Positions 24,744 to 33,224 of a stretch of 64,000 nucleotides of DNA are shown here, piece by piece. Numbering within the stretch: the first letter of the stretch is position 1; every line of letters begins with the position of its first letter. The DNA lies in the NCBI RefSeq assembly GCF_001424145.1, contig NZ_LMQM01000012.1, positions 124,001 through 188,000 on the forward strand, read 5' to 3'. The DNA comes from Chryseobacterium sp. Leaf404 (GTDB lineage: Bacteria > Bacteroidota > Bacteroidia > Flavobacteriales > Weeksellaceae). The notes below the pieces were generated by a model. That model had not been told where the DNA came from. It saw only the letters and a program-made list of their open reading frames with translations, and did no database searches. The position numbers were made by a program, and so were the translations under genes.

Positions 24744-25922
24744 CTATCTATGCTCAACATTTGTTTTTTCTATAACCAAAAAGTCTGCAGAAATCTCTGC
24801 AAGCGCTTCTGCAAGTGCATCAATATCTTTTATGGTCGTCATGTGGCTGAATGAAATACGCAGTGGCGTACAATTGTCCATTTCATCTTCTGAAAGTACC
24901 ATCATCATTACCATAGAGGGTTTAGACGCACCCGAAGAACACGCACTTCCCTGTGATACAGCAATTCCTTTCATGTCCAGCTGCAGACCTATTAATGGAT
25001 TTTTATAAGGAAGTAAAGCGCTTAAAACGGTGTACAGACTCCCTTCTTTCTCAGCACTTCTTCCGTTAAATTTAATCCCCGGTATTGCCAGGGTAAGCTT
25101 TTCTTTGGTGTAATCTTTAATCATCTGCATGTGATTGGAAAACTCCTCCATTTTATTTAATGAAATTTCCAGAGCTTTACCCAAACCAACGATGCCTGCT
25201 ACATTTTCTGTACCGGCTCTCAAACTTCTTTCCTGAGGACCTCCTGTGATAATTCCTTTTAAACCGCTTGATTTTCTGATGAAAGCAAAACCAACACCTT
25301 TAGGACCATGAAATTTGTGTGCACTGCATGAAGCAAAATCAACTTTAATATCTTCAAAATCCAGAGGCATGTGAGCCATCGTCTGAACCGTATCTGAATG
25401 GAAAAGCGCATTATTTTCTTTGCAAAGTTCAGACACCTTTTTGATGTCAATCAGGTTTCCGATCTCATTATTGGCATGCATTAAACTTACCAAAGTTTTT
25501 TTATCTGAAGATTTTAAAAGTTCTTCCAGTTTTTCCAAATCAATATCACCTTTTTCGTTTGGGCGGATGTAATTCACTTCCACTCCTTTTCTGGATTTCA
25601 TATCCAGAATACTTTCAGAAACACATTTGTGTTCCATTGGCGAACTGATGATTCTTTCCACTCCCAAATGTGAAACAGCCGACTTCACAATCATATTGTT
25701 GGATTCTGTACCGCAAGATGTAAAAATAATCTCAGCAGGGCTTACATGAAGATAATCTGCAACCTGTCTTCTCACATTTTCAATCAAAATTTTAGCTTCC
25801 TGCCCGAAACTGTGTGTAGAGGAAGGATTTCCGAAATTGATTTTCATCGTGCTCACCATTGCATCAATCACTTCTTCTGTAAGGGGTGTGGTAGCAGCGT
25901 TATCTAAATATATTTTATTCAT
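24744..25922 (-). CDS. Cysteine desulfurase (IscS/NifS class V aminotransferase)
   Basis: This 392-aa pyridoxal-phosphate enzyme takes sulfur from cysteine for Fe-S clusters and tRNA thiolation. PLP lysine K203 lies in SAHKFHGPKG, the motif MHANNEIG is near 148-155, and the mobile catalytic loop has C328 in SQGSACSSGA. The longer GSACSSG loop type suggests a group I (IscS/NifS-like) enzyme. The start codon overlaps the stop of the lipoprotein gene upstream by one base (TAATG), which implies coupled translation. No scaffold gene (iscU) is near. Confidence 0.93.
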   Translation of the reverse strand: MNKIYLDNAATTPLTEEVIDAMVSTMKINFGNPSSTHSFGQEAKILIENVRRQVADYLHVSPAEIIFTSCGTESNNMIVKSAVSHLGVERIISSPMEHKCVSESILDMKSRKGVEVNYIRPNEKGDIDLEKLEELLKSSDKKTLVSLMHANNEIGNLIDIKKVSELCKENNALFHSDTVQTMAHMPLDFEDIKVDFASCSAHKFHGPKGVGFAFIRKSSGLKGIITGGPQERSLRAGTENVAGIVGLGKALEISLNKMEEFSNHMQMIKDYTKEKLTLAIPGIKFNGRSAEKEGSLYTVLSALLPYKNPLIGLQLDMKGIAVSQGSACSSGASKPSMVMMMVLSEDEMDNCTPLRISFSHMTTIKDIDALAEALAEISADFLVIEKTNVEHR

Positions 25923-26377
25923 TATAATTTGGAATATGTAAGTTTAACTGAGGTAAAAGGTTTATCTGTAGGCACAGAAACAAGCATCCATGGATTTGAG
26001 ATCATCATGATTTCCATTCCTCCGGATTTGTATTCTGGAACTTCAAGGATCAAAACATTATTTTCAACAGAGGCTTTTTTAATTTCAGTAATTCTGTGAT
26101 CACCGGAACTGAAACTTCCCAAATCGTAAATAATGATTTTGTTTTCATCTGAAATTGCAGGATAGCCCGGCTTGTCGCCGTCTTCGACAGTATTTCTTTT
26201 TGCTACTTCGGCCAACAATTGCTGTTGGTCTTTAAGGATAACAAAACCTTCAGATTCTGCACCGCCCTGCGAAGAGGTTATTAAAATATTAGGTTTTAAA
26301 TCCTGAGAAGGTTTATCTGAAACATTTGTTTTACAGCTTAAAATGAAAGCCAGACACAAAAAAAGCAACTTGTTCAT
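25922..26377 (-). CDS. PrcB-like family lipoprotein
   Basis: This 151-aa protein has a lipoprotein signal (MNKLLFLCLAFILSC, Cys at 15). The C-terminal half has IIIYDLGSFSSGDHRITEI, VLILEVPEYKSGGMEI and NPWMLVSVP, the pattern I associate with the PrcB C-terminal domain family (protease complex subunit PrcB in Treponema). It should sit in the periplasm or outer membrane. Its stop overlaps the start of the cysteine desulfurase in a TAATG, an arrangement without obvious functional sense. Assignment rests on motif memory. Confidence 0.7.
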   Translation of the reverse strand: MNKLLFLCLAFILSCKTNVSDKPSQDLKPNILITSSQGGAESEGFVILKDQQQLLAEVAKRNTVEDGDKPGYPAISDENKIIIYDLGSFSSGDHRITEIKKASVENNVLILEVPEYKSGGMEIMMISNPWMLVSVPTDKPFTSVKLTYSKL

Positions 26378-26401
26378 TGATTCGGTTTTGATGACTCAAA
26401 A

Positions 26402-26989
26402 TTAATGAAAAAATTGGTAATGACCTTCATTTGCCCAGTTCAACATCGGGCGGTCTCCGGAAGTATCACCAAAAGCTATGATTTTATCAAATTTCCTGTC
26501 TGATATTTCTTTTTTAATGCGCTCCAGTTTTTCTTTCCCGTTGCAGTTTTTACCTATAAAATTACCCGTAAAAATTCCGTTTTTAAACTCTGCTTTAGTA
26601 GAAACTAATTTCATTTTGAAGGCATCAGCAAAGGGTTCTGTCCAGATATCAAGCGACGCTGTAACCAGAAAACTTTCTGTGCTTTTATGATCTATATTTT
26701 CAATAAAATCCAATGCATTATCGCGTATGATCTTCGGATAATGAGTTTCAAAAAACTGCTGGGCTTTTTTTCTGATTTTAGTTTCAGGCTGATCTTTTAA
26801 GATTGATCCTATGAAACTTTTTTTCACTTTTTCGGTGTCTGCGAGCTTCAGTTTAAGCAAGATGAAAAGCGGAATATGTTTTAGAAACTGTATTCTGAAT
26901 TTTGAAGAATTATAAAATTTAAGATACATAAACATCGTATCTTTATAAGTAAGCGTTCCGTCAAAATCGAAGCAGTACAGTTTTTTCAT
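26402..26989 (-). CDS. HAD-IB family phosphatase
   Basis: This 195-aa hydrolase has the HAD nucleophile motif CFDFDGTLT at residues 6-14 (D8, D10), a helical cap rich in Lys and Phe (about 20-85), motif II VTASL (about 108), a Lys near 150 and motif IV AFGDTSGDRPML (about 175). This is the phosphoserine phosphatase-like IB subfamily. It lies 124 bp downstream of the SDR gene with a palindrome in between. The phosphatase that removes the 5-phosphate of decaprenyl-phosphoryl-phosphoribose is a HAD protein in some bacteria, so a role in the adjacent pathway is plausible. Confidence 0.85.
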   Translation of the reverse strand: MKKLYCFDFDGTLTYKDTMFMYLKFYNSSKFRIQFLKHIPLFILLKLKLADTEKVKKSFIGSILKDQPETKIRKKAQQFFETHYPKIIRDNALDFIENIDHKSTESFLVTASLDIWTEPFADAFKMKLVSTKAEFKNGIFTGNFIGKNCNGKEKLERIKKEISDRKFDKIIAFGDTSGDRPMLNWANEGHYQFFH

Positions 26990-27055
26990 GGGGATGAAAG
27001 GTGTTGGGATTGGATGTTGGATGATGGGTGTTGGGTGTAAAAATTTATTCTATTA

Positions 27056-27102
27056 AAACTTTGTCAAAGCAAAATTATTGTGTTGTAAAGCTTTGACAAA
27101 GT
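27056..27102. repeat. Dispersed palindrome, copy 2
   Basis: ACTTTGTCAAAG (27058-27069) and CTTTGACAAAGT (27091-27102) form inverted arms with a 21-bp loop. They match the arms at 17189-17220 and 35606-35650. Confidence 0.7.
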
Positions 27103-27112
27103 AAGAATATTA

Positions 27113-27838
27113 TTACAATTTCAGTTTTTTAAATATAAACTCAGGAATATTTCTGATAATCAACATAATAACACCCCAAATTGGCAAAACATATATTGAA
27201 TTCTTCTGTTTTTTGAAACCTTTATAAATACAATCTGCGGCCTGCTTTGGTGTGGCAGTAAGTTTCGGATTTAAGGGCAGTCCTTCAGTCATTTTTGTAT
27301 CCATAAAACCGGGTTTTACCGTCATTACATGAACTTTCTTTTCGAAAAGATAGTTTCTGAGACCGCTCAGATAGGCTGTAAATGCTGCTTTAGCACTTCC
27401 GTAGATGAAATTACTCTGTCTGCCGCGATCGCCTGCCACGGACGACATACCAATGATTGTTCCGGATCTTTTGCTTTCAAATTTCTGTGCAAAAAAGTTG
27501 ATCAGCGGAACCAGTTTAGAATAATTGATTTCAATAATTCTTGCTGTATTTTTATCGTCGTAAAGTCCTTCCTCCGAGCCTTCACCTAAAAAGCCTGTCG
27601 CACAAAACAAGAGATTTGAACTAATGTGCTCCAGATTTGTATAATTTATTTCTTTCGTAAGATCAATTTCTATAATTTCAGACTGCTGAAAAAATTTAAC
27701 ATCGATATGTTTCGCAAATCTTTCTGAGGCTTCCCTGCTTGAAGTTAAAAGGTATATTTTTTCAAATTTTTCACCTTCCTGAAGTGCTTTTTCCACAAAT
27801 GCCTGTGCTACTTCTGAAGTACTTCCGAGAACGATCAT
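27113..27838 (-). CDS. SDR oxidoreductase, DprE2-like
   Basis: This 241-aa short-chain dehydrogenase has an N-terminal Rossmann motif of the form LGSTSEVAQAF rather than the usual TGxxxGIG, as in DprE2-type decaprenyl-phosphoryl-2-keto-ribose reductases. The catalytic set is seen in GMSSVAGDRG (Ser) and YGSAK (Tyr, Lys, about 145-149). The C-terminus (about 215-241) is hydrophobic then basic, suiting a membrane-associated lipid substrate. Its start overlaps the stop of the FAD oxidase gene by 4 bp. With that neighbour it would epimerise C2 of polyprenyl-phosphoryl-ribose to arabinose, using NADH. Confidence 0.85.
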   Translation of the reverse strand: MIVLGSTSEVAQAFVEKALQEGEKFEKIYLLTSSREASERFAKHIDVKFFQQSEIIEIDLTKEINYTNLEHISSNLLFCATGFLGEGSEEGLYDDKNTARIIEINYSKLVPLINFFAQKFESKRSGTIIGMSSVAGDRGRQSNFIYGSAKAAFTAYLSGLRNYLFEKKVHVMTVKPGFMDTKMTEGLPLNPKLTATPKQAADCIYKGFKKQKNSIYVLPIWGVIMLIIRNIPEFIFKKLKL

Positions 27839-29157
27839 ATTGTATTATTGTTTAAAATTCTTTTATGCTGAAGTGAGATAAACTTCGGATTTTCAACATT
27901 TTTAAGGTAATTAGTTAAAGACGAGCGGCTCATACTGTCTTTGGTAAGATATATTTTACCGTTATATTCCTCAACAATTGAATCCAGCTGATCGATCAGT
28001 TTTTTTAAATTTTTATCCACTTTAAAATCTAAAGCGAGAGAATATCCTTCAAAAGGAAAGGAGTTGTAAGCTTCGGGATTTTCTTTTCCGTACAGCTTAA
28101 GTACGGCTAAGAAAGAACCGCTGCCCGACTTTGCAATTGTTTCCAAAATCCTCTGCATTCCCTCTCTGCCTTTATCTTTGGGAATCATCATCTGGTACTG
28201 GATAAAACCTTTTTTGCCGTAAATCTTATTCCAGTCATTTACAAAATCAAGTGGATAGAAAAAAGTATCGTAATCGGTAAAATTTTTGACTTCCTTTTTT
28301 GCCTGCTTTTTATAGTAGAGATAATTAAAAATTTTTACTGTCAAAGAATTGAGTGCAAATCCCGGAAAATAGAAAGGTACAGTGGGAGAAAATTTCTTTT
28401 TCAACCTTAAAGGATTTTGTTTGAATTTTTCGGGAAGTTCATGAGGAAAAGCGTGCTCACCGCGCATCATGATACTTCGTCCTAGATTATTTCCTTTTTG
28501 AAGACAGTCAATCCACGCTACGGTGTAGGTCCAGCTTTCGCTTTCTTCAAAGAGACGGAAGATTTCGTCAAGGTTTTCTGCTTTGATGCTTTCCTGACGG
28601 ATGTAGGCAGACTCAATATTTTTCAGTTTAAATTTAACGGAAAGGATAATTCCGGTGAGACCCATTCCGCCGATGGTTGCCCAGAATTTATCTGAATTTT
28701 CTTCCCGCGAGCAGGTAAGAATTTCACCTTTTTCGTTCATCAGTTTAAAATCAACCACATAATCCGAAAAACAGCCTTCAGCATGATGATTTTTACCGTG
28801 TACATCGCTTGCAAGGGCACCTCCAACCGAGATAAATTTGGTTCCGGGAGTTACGTAAAGAAAATATCCCTGCGGAACAGAGATTTCCAGAACGTCAGAA
28901 AGGAGGACACCAGATTCGCATTCGATGATTCCGTTTAAGCGGTCAAAACTGATGAATTTATTGAGTTTTTTTGTTGAGAAAATACTTTCAGCGAGAGAAG
29001 AATCTCCGTAGCAGCGGCCGTTTCCACGTGCAATTACTTCATTATGACTGAGTATAAAATCTTTAATTTTAGAATACTGATCTTCTGAACGCATTTCTTT
29101 TTCCACCACGGGAAAATTTCCCCAGTTGGTCACCTTTTTTACAAAATTTGGTTTCAT
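27835..29157 (-). CDS. FAD-binding oxidase, DprE1-like
   Basis: This 440-aa flavoprotein of the VAO/PCMH fold has an FAD-binding core with VIARGNGRCYGDSS (about 40-54), GTKFISVGGALASDVHGKNHH (about 104-123) and GCFSDYVVDFKL. The C-terminal substrate-binding part has QYQMMIPK and KDSMSRSSL. This matches DprE1, the decaprenyl-phosphoryl-beta-D-ribose 2'-oxidase, rather than a sugar-lactone oxidase, because it sits between UbiA-type and DprE2-type genes with 4-bp overlaps on both sides. Whether the cysteine targeted by benzothiazinones in mycobacteria is conserved could not be decided by eye. Confidence 0.87.
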   Translation of the reverse strand: MKPNFVKKVTNWGNFPVVEKEMRSEDQYSKIKDFILSHNEVIARGNGRCYGDSSLAESIFSTKKLNKFISFDRLNGIIECESGVLLSDVLEISVPQGYFLYVTPGTKFISVGGALASDVHGKNHHAEGCFSDYVVDFKLMNEKGEILTCSREENSDKFWATIGGMGLTGIILSVKFKLKNIESAYIRQESIKAENLDEIFRLFEESESWTYTVAWIDCLQKGNNLGRSIMMRGEHAFPHELPEKFKQNPLRLKKKFSPTVPFYFPGFALNSLTVKIFNYLYYKKQAKKEVKNFTDYDTFFYPLDFVNDWNKIYGKKGFIQYQMMIPKDKGREGMQRILETIAKSGSGSFLAVLKLYGKENPEAYNSFPFEGYSLALDFKVDKNLKKLIDQLDSIVEEYNGKIYLTKDSMSRSSLTNYLKNVENPKFISLQHKRILNNNTI

Positions 29158-30041
29158 TTTTTAAAATAGATTTGAATTAAAAATGCAATCACCCATAAAA
29201 ATAATGTGACCTGAATGTAACGGTCTCTGTACACAATTTTTGTCGGAGATTCGGTTCTGTTATATACTAAAGTCTGCTGTAAATATCTTAAAAAGGCAAA
29301 AACCACAAAAATTACGGTATAAAAAACGCCCTCGTGAAATCTCTGCTGTACCTCCGGAGACAGTGTAAACATCAGATAACAGAGAATTGCCAAAGTCACA
29401 GAAATGGAAAGCGCAATATCTGCGAACTGCACATTGTAACCATCTAAAGCTTTTCTTGTTTTACCCGAAACCTGAGCATTGATGAGCTCTCCCCGCCTCT
29501 TTCCGATTGCTAAAACCAGCGCAAGAACAAATGTAAGCAGCACTGCCCACTGGGAAATATCAATTCCTGTGATGGAGCCGCCTGCCTGAACTCTCAGTAC
29601 AAATCCTGTAGCAATAATGAAAATATCAATGATGGGAACGTGTTTCAGTTTGAATGTGTAGGCAAGATTCATCACGAAATAGGTGAGAATAATCCCAGCA
29701 AATTTCCAGATACTGTCGTGAAAGTACATCTGAGAACCTAAGGTAAAAGCGATATTCACCAGGACTAAAATGCCCAAAATGACCAAAGCTCTTTTTTTGG
29801 AAATTGCTCCGCTGGCTAACGGTCTCCGCCGTTTTTCAGGATGCTTTCTGTCTGCTTCAATATCATTATAATCATTCAGGATGTAGACAACGCTTGCTGC
29901 CAGAGAAAAAACGATGAATGCAACAATACTTTTGAGAAGAAGATCTGTCTGAGTGAATTTACCGGCAAAAAAAAGTGGAACAAATACAAAAAGGTTTTTT
30001 ACCCATTGCTCTACCCGAAGCAGTTTTAAATATTGTTTCAT
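29154..30041 (-). CDS. UbiA-type polyprenyl-phosphate phosphoribosyltransferase
   Basis: This 295-aa integral membrane protein has about eight to nine helices. The UbiA signature NDYNDIEADRKHPEKRRRP lies at about 56-74, and a second acidic loop lies in the middle of the chain. The extended DRKHPEKRRRPLASG form is that of decaprenyl-phosphate phosphoribosyltransferases, which couple PRPP to polyprenyl phosphate, not that of quinone prenyltransferases. It is the first gene of the operon with DprE1- and DprE2-like genes. A -7 element TATTTTTG (30066-30059, minus strand) lies 18 bp before the ATG, just after the terminator of the gene upstream. Confidence 0.88.
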   Translation of the reverse strand: MKQYLKLLRVEQWVKNLFVFVPLFFAGKFTQTDLLLKSIVAFIVFSLAASVVYILNDYNDIEADRKHPEKRRRPLASGAISKKRALVILGILVLVNIAFTLGSQMYFHDSIWKFAGIILTYFVMNLAYTFKLKHVPIIDIFIIATGFVLRVQAGGSITGIDISQWAVLLTFVLALVLAIGKRRGELINAQVSGKTRKALDGYNVQFADIALSISVTLAILCYLMFTLSPEVQQRFHEGVFYTVIFVVFAFLRYLQQTLVYNRTESPTKIVYRDRYIQVTLFLWVIAFLIQIYFKK

Positions 30042-30082
30042 TTATGTGTAATCAAATGCAAAAATAATGAATTTGCACAAAA

Positions 30083-30103
30083 AAACCGCTATAAAAGCGG
30101 TTT
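30083..30103 (-). terminator. Terminator after the OmpA-like gene
   Basis: Arms AAACCGCT and AGCGGTTT with a 5-nt loop are followed by seven T on the minus strand, 27 bp past the stop at 30130. Confidence 0.8.
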
Positions 30104-30129
30104 AGATATTTTAATAAATCAATAATAAA

Positions 30130-30819
30130 TTACTGACCCTGAGCTGCGTCGTTAATCATTTTTTCGTTTGCAGTAATGGCAAATTCCACTCTACGGTTCT
30201 GTGCTCTTCCTGCTTCTGTATCGTTGGTGGCTACAGGGTTTGATTCTCCTTCACCCAGAGCAAAAAGTCTGGAAGTGGCAATTCCTTTTGCATTAAGATA
30301 TGCTTTCACAGAATTGGCACGTCTTTCTGATAATTTCTGATTGTAATCATCTGCACCTTTGCTGTCTGTATGACCATAGATGTTGATATTGGTATCAGGA
30401 TTATTTTTAAGAACCTGTGCCAGTTTATCAAGATTTGTTTTTGCCAAAGAAGTAAGATCTGAGGAATCAAAAGCAAAAGTTACAATACTTTCGTTTAAAG
30501 TAATTTTGATACCGTCGCCTACTCTTTCAACTTCTGCTCCAGGTAAAGTATCTTTAATTTCTTTTGCCTGTTTATCCATCTTGCTGCCGATAACGTTACC
30601 GGCCACACCACCAATTACACCTCCTAAAACGGCACCAAGAGCGGCATTTTTACCTTTTCCCACATTGTTACCAAGAATACCTCCGATTACTGCACCGGAT
30701 GCAACACCTACTGCGGTACCTCTCTGCTGGTGGTTAGAATTCTGTACTGCTTCACAGCTTGTGAGCAATAAGGCTGAAGATAAAAATAAGCCTGCGATAT
30801 ATGTTTTTGTAATTTTCAT
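30130..30819 (-). CDS. OmpA-family lipoprotein with glycine zipper
   Basis: This 229-aa protein has a lipobox LLTSC (Cys22). A glycine-zipper segment (about 35-80, repeated GAVIGGILGNNVGKG and GGVIGGVAGNVIG) is followed by an OmpA/MotB peptidoglycan-binding domain (about 110-215), with NIYGHTDSKGADDYN and LSERRANSVKAYL and the final RAQNRRVEF. It should anchor the outer membrane to the cell wall, like YiaD/PAL. It follows the lipocalin-like gene by 23 bp. Confidence 0.92.
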   Translation of the reverse strand: MKITKTYIAGLFLSSALLLTSCEAVQNSNHQQRGTAVGVASGAVIGGILGNNVGKGKNAALGAVLGGVIGGVAGNVIGSKMDKQAKEIKDTLPGAEVERVGDGIKITLNESIVTFAFDSSDLTSLAKTNLDKLAQVLKNNPDTNINIYGHTDSKGADDYNQKLSERRANSVKAYLNAKGIATSRLFALGEGESNPVATNDTEAGRAQNRRVEFAITANEKMINDAAQGQ

Positions 30820-30842
30820 TTTAAATATGTTTAATCAGTTAT

Positions 30843-31337
30843 TTATTTCATTCCTGTTCTCTCGAAGTTGTAAACAACTCTTACATTTTCGCCGTTGAAA
30901 GGAATATTCTGTTCTAAAGAGAATTGGTCTGTAGCCTGTTTTACAAGCGTTAAAGTATAACCAGCTGTATTTTGTTTAGCTTTTGTACCGTCTGCAATTT
31001 TCTTGAAATTAAATGTTGTACCATTTACAACATCAATTTTAATGGGCTGTGTAAAGCCACCTCCACAATTTCCGCCCCCTCTGATGGTATAAGCTCCGGA
31101 AAAATTGTTAGGAATCAGACGCCAGTGACTTCCCACAAAACACTGTGCATCTATACCGTCATCGAAAGGTTTAATTTTAAACTGTTTATCGTATTCTATA
31201 CTTACAATATCGTAATCTCCTTTCATTTTGAGAAATTCAGATCTGTTTTGCTGTGCATCTCCGGCTTTTTTTACTCCTGAGCATGAAAGGCTCATTAGCG
31301 AAAGACCCATCAAACCTGTAAAAATTAACTTTTTCAT
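30843..31337 (-). CDS. Lipocalin-like lipoprotein
   Basis: This 164-aa lipoprotein has signal MKKLIFTGLMGLSLMSLSC (Cys19). The mature part starts its barrel with LKMKGDYDIVSIEYD and has SHWRLIPNNFSGAYTI, then strands YTLTLVKQ and VRVVYNFERT, as in Bacteroidota lipocalin-family proteins. It forms a two-gene operon with the OmpA-like lipoprotein downstream. The ligand is unknown. Confidence 0.75.
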   Translation of the reverse strand: MKKLIFTGLMGLSLMSLSCSGVKKAGDAQQNRSEFLKMKGDYDIVSIEYDKQFKIKPFDDGIDAQCFVGSHWRLIPNNFSGAYTIRGGGNCGGGFTQPIKIDVVNGTTFNFKKIADGTKAKQNTAGYTLTLVKQATDQFSLEQNIPFNGENVRVVYNFERTGMK

Positions 31338-31402
31338 AATTTCTGTTTAATTATTTAATAAAGACTTAGGCATAAAAAACTATGCCAAGATGCCACAAAA
31401 AC

Positions 31403-31430
31403 AAAAAAGTCCGCAAAAAATTGCGGACTT
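31403..31430 (-). terminator. Terminator after the subtilase
   Basis: Arms AAGTCCGC and GCGGACTT (31407-31414, 31423-31430) enclose an 8-nt loop, with a T run on the minus strand. It lies 24 bp past the stop at 31455. Confidence 0.85.
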
Positions 31431-31454
31431 CATTATCTGGAAAATTTTTAAAAT

Positions 31455-33134
31455 CTACTTTCTGACAGATTTTTTTGAAGCTTTTGAAGGCTTTGCTGCC
31501 TTACCTGAATTTGCTTTGTAATAATTGGTGTAAGCATATTCAGCAGCTTTTTTAAGATCAATAACGCCGCCAGCCTGAGAATAGTCTGCAAAAGAACCCA
31601 CTGTACTCAAGTTACTTGATTTTGTAAGAGACTCAATGATCTGTGCCGGTGTAAGATTCGGCATATAAGCCAATAATACTGCTGCAGCACCTGCCACTAC
31701 AGGTGAAGCCATTGAAGTACCCTGCAAATACTGGTATTCGTTTTTTGGAGTGGTTGAATAAATTTCCTGACCTGGTGCAAAAACGTTGACCATTTTTTTG
31801 TTGTAGTTAGAGAAACCAGCTCTCAGTGAAGCACTGTCATTTGTACTTGCTCCCACCACCAGAACATTGTTTACAAAAGGTGCAGCATCATAAGCATTTT
31901 TAAAGTTTGTAGGATAAGCTGTGTGCTCAGCAACATCCTGATTTTCGTTTCCTGCAGCTTTTACCAAAAGAACTCCTTTGTCCTGCGCATATTTGAAGGC
32001 ATCCCACACTACATTTTTACCTGGAGAAACCGGTTTACCAAAAGACATATTCAAAACTTTTGCGCCGTTGTCCACAGCGTATCTGATGGCATTGGCAACA
32101 TCTTTATCTCTCTCATCCCCGTTTGGAACGGTACGTACAGACATAATTTTTGCAACTTTGGAAGCTACACCATATTGAACTTCTTTTCCCTGAGGAAGAC
32201 CTGCGATAATTCCCGCAACGTGAGTTCCGTGAGTGGCATCAGGGCCTTCGTAATGGTTGTTACCATATTTTTTTTCAGAATAATCGTCGTAGTTATCTCC
32301 AACTATTTCTTTTCTTGGATCGAAATTGATGTCATATTGCTGTGCCATTGGAGTAAAATGATCCAGAGCTTCTTTCATCTGCTCTCTCATCGTTTTTTCA
32401 AACTCAACAGAAGATTTTCCTGCAAATTCAGGATTGTTTACAATCTGGTTCATTACCTGTAAAGCTCTTGCTTCATTTTGGTCTGCAGGTTTCATTGCCT
32501 TAACAGTTTCAGCAGTGAAGGCTTTTCCATTCAACATTTTTACCATGGTAGGAATAGACTCCTGAATACCAGTATAAATCTGCACACTCTGTTTACCCTC
32601 CATACTTTTTTTGCTGTACATGTCTTTAGATTTCATGTACATTGCAAATTCTTCCGGCATTTTTGCCTGATTAGCTTTATTTTTAGCTGAATCATCTCCT
32701 TCAAAAAGAGGTTTATATTTGGCAACAACACGGGTAACTTCCATATTATCAACATCGATGTCGCCATTTTTTCCTCCAATGAAACTCCATCCGTGGATAT
32801 CGTCAATGTAACCGTTGTTATCATCATCTTTACCGTTATTTGGAACTTCGTTAGGATTTGACCAGATATTTTTTGCCAATCCCGGGTGATCTACCTGTAC
32901 ACCACTGTCTAAAACACCCACAACTACAATTTTTGGTTTTAAACCTTTTGACTCTAAAAATTTATAAGCATTTTCTGTATTTACACCATAAACTTTTGTA
33001 GTTGAAAAATCTTTGTGATACCAAGTCATCAAATCTTTATCCGACTTCGGATCTGTAGCTTTTGCTGAAGTTTCCTGTGCATGAGACATAGTGAAACCTG
33101 TAAGAAAAACCGCTGCTAAGAATAATTTTTTCAT
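31455..33134 (-). CDS. S8 family serine peptidase (subtilase) with long insertion
   Basis: This 559-aa secreted protease has signal MKKLFLAAVFLTGFTMSHAQ. The catalytic triad is Asp76 (VGVLDSGVQ), His302 (THGTHVAG) and Ser474 (GTSMASPVVAG). The distance from Asp to His is about 226 residues instead of the usual 35-70. The extra block (about 115-290) is charged and mostly helical by eye, and includes KDDDNNGYIDDIHGWSF before it. The C-terminus is a short basic tail (KAAKPSKASKKSVRK) rather than a T9SS domain, so it is probably periplasmic or uses another route. Confidence 0.92.
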   Translation of the reverse strand: MKKLFLAAVFLTGFTMSHAQETSAKATDPKSDKDLMTWYHKDFSTTKVYGVNTENAYKFLESKGLKPKIVVVGVLDSGVQVDHPGLAKNIWSNPNEVPNNGKDDDNNGYIDDIHGWSFIGGKNGDIDVDNMEVTRVVAKYKPLFEGDDSAKNKANQAKMPEEFAMYMKSKDMYSKKSMEGKQSVQIYTGIQESIPTMVKMLNGKAFTAETVKAMKPADQNEARALQVMNQIVNNPEFAGKSSVEFEKTMREQMKEALDHFTPMAQQYDINFDPRKEIVGDNYDDYSEKKYGNNHYEGPDATHGTHVAGIIAGLPQGKEVQYGVASKVAKIMSVRTVPNGDERDKDVANAIRYAVDNGAKVLNMSFGKPVSPGKNVVWDAFKYAQDKGVLLVKAAGNENQDVAEHTAYPTNFKNAYDAAPFVNNVLVVGASTNDSASLRAGFSNYNKKMVNVFAPGQEIYSTTPKNEYQYLQGTSMASPVVAGAAAVLLAYMPNLTPAQIIESLTKSSNLSTVGSFADYSQAGGVIDLKKAAEYAYTNYYKANSGKAAKPSKASKKSVRK

Positions 33135-33224
33135 AAGCTGATAATTACATTTTTAAATCAGAATAAATTTATTTTATCTCTGAGAATTAATTAAAATTCT
33201 GCGGAACACTAATTTATCTGATAA

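Noticed and set aside
28498..28695. Plus-strand small protein inside the DprE1-like gene
   Set aside because: It is antisense within a conserved oxidase and lacks promoter and family features.
30380..30898. 172-codon plus-strand frame across the OmpA-like gene
   Set aside because: It is antisense to a clear OmpA lipoprotein and spans its glycine zipper; its composition reflects the other strand.
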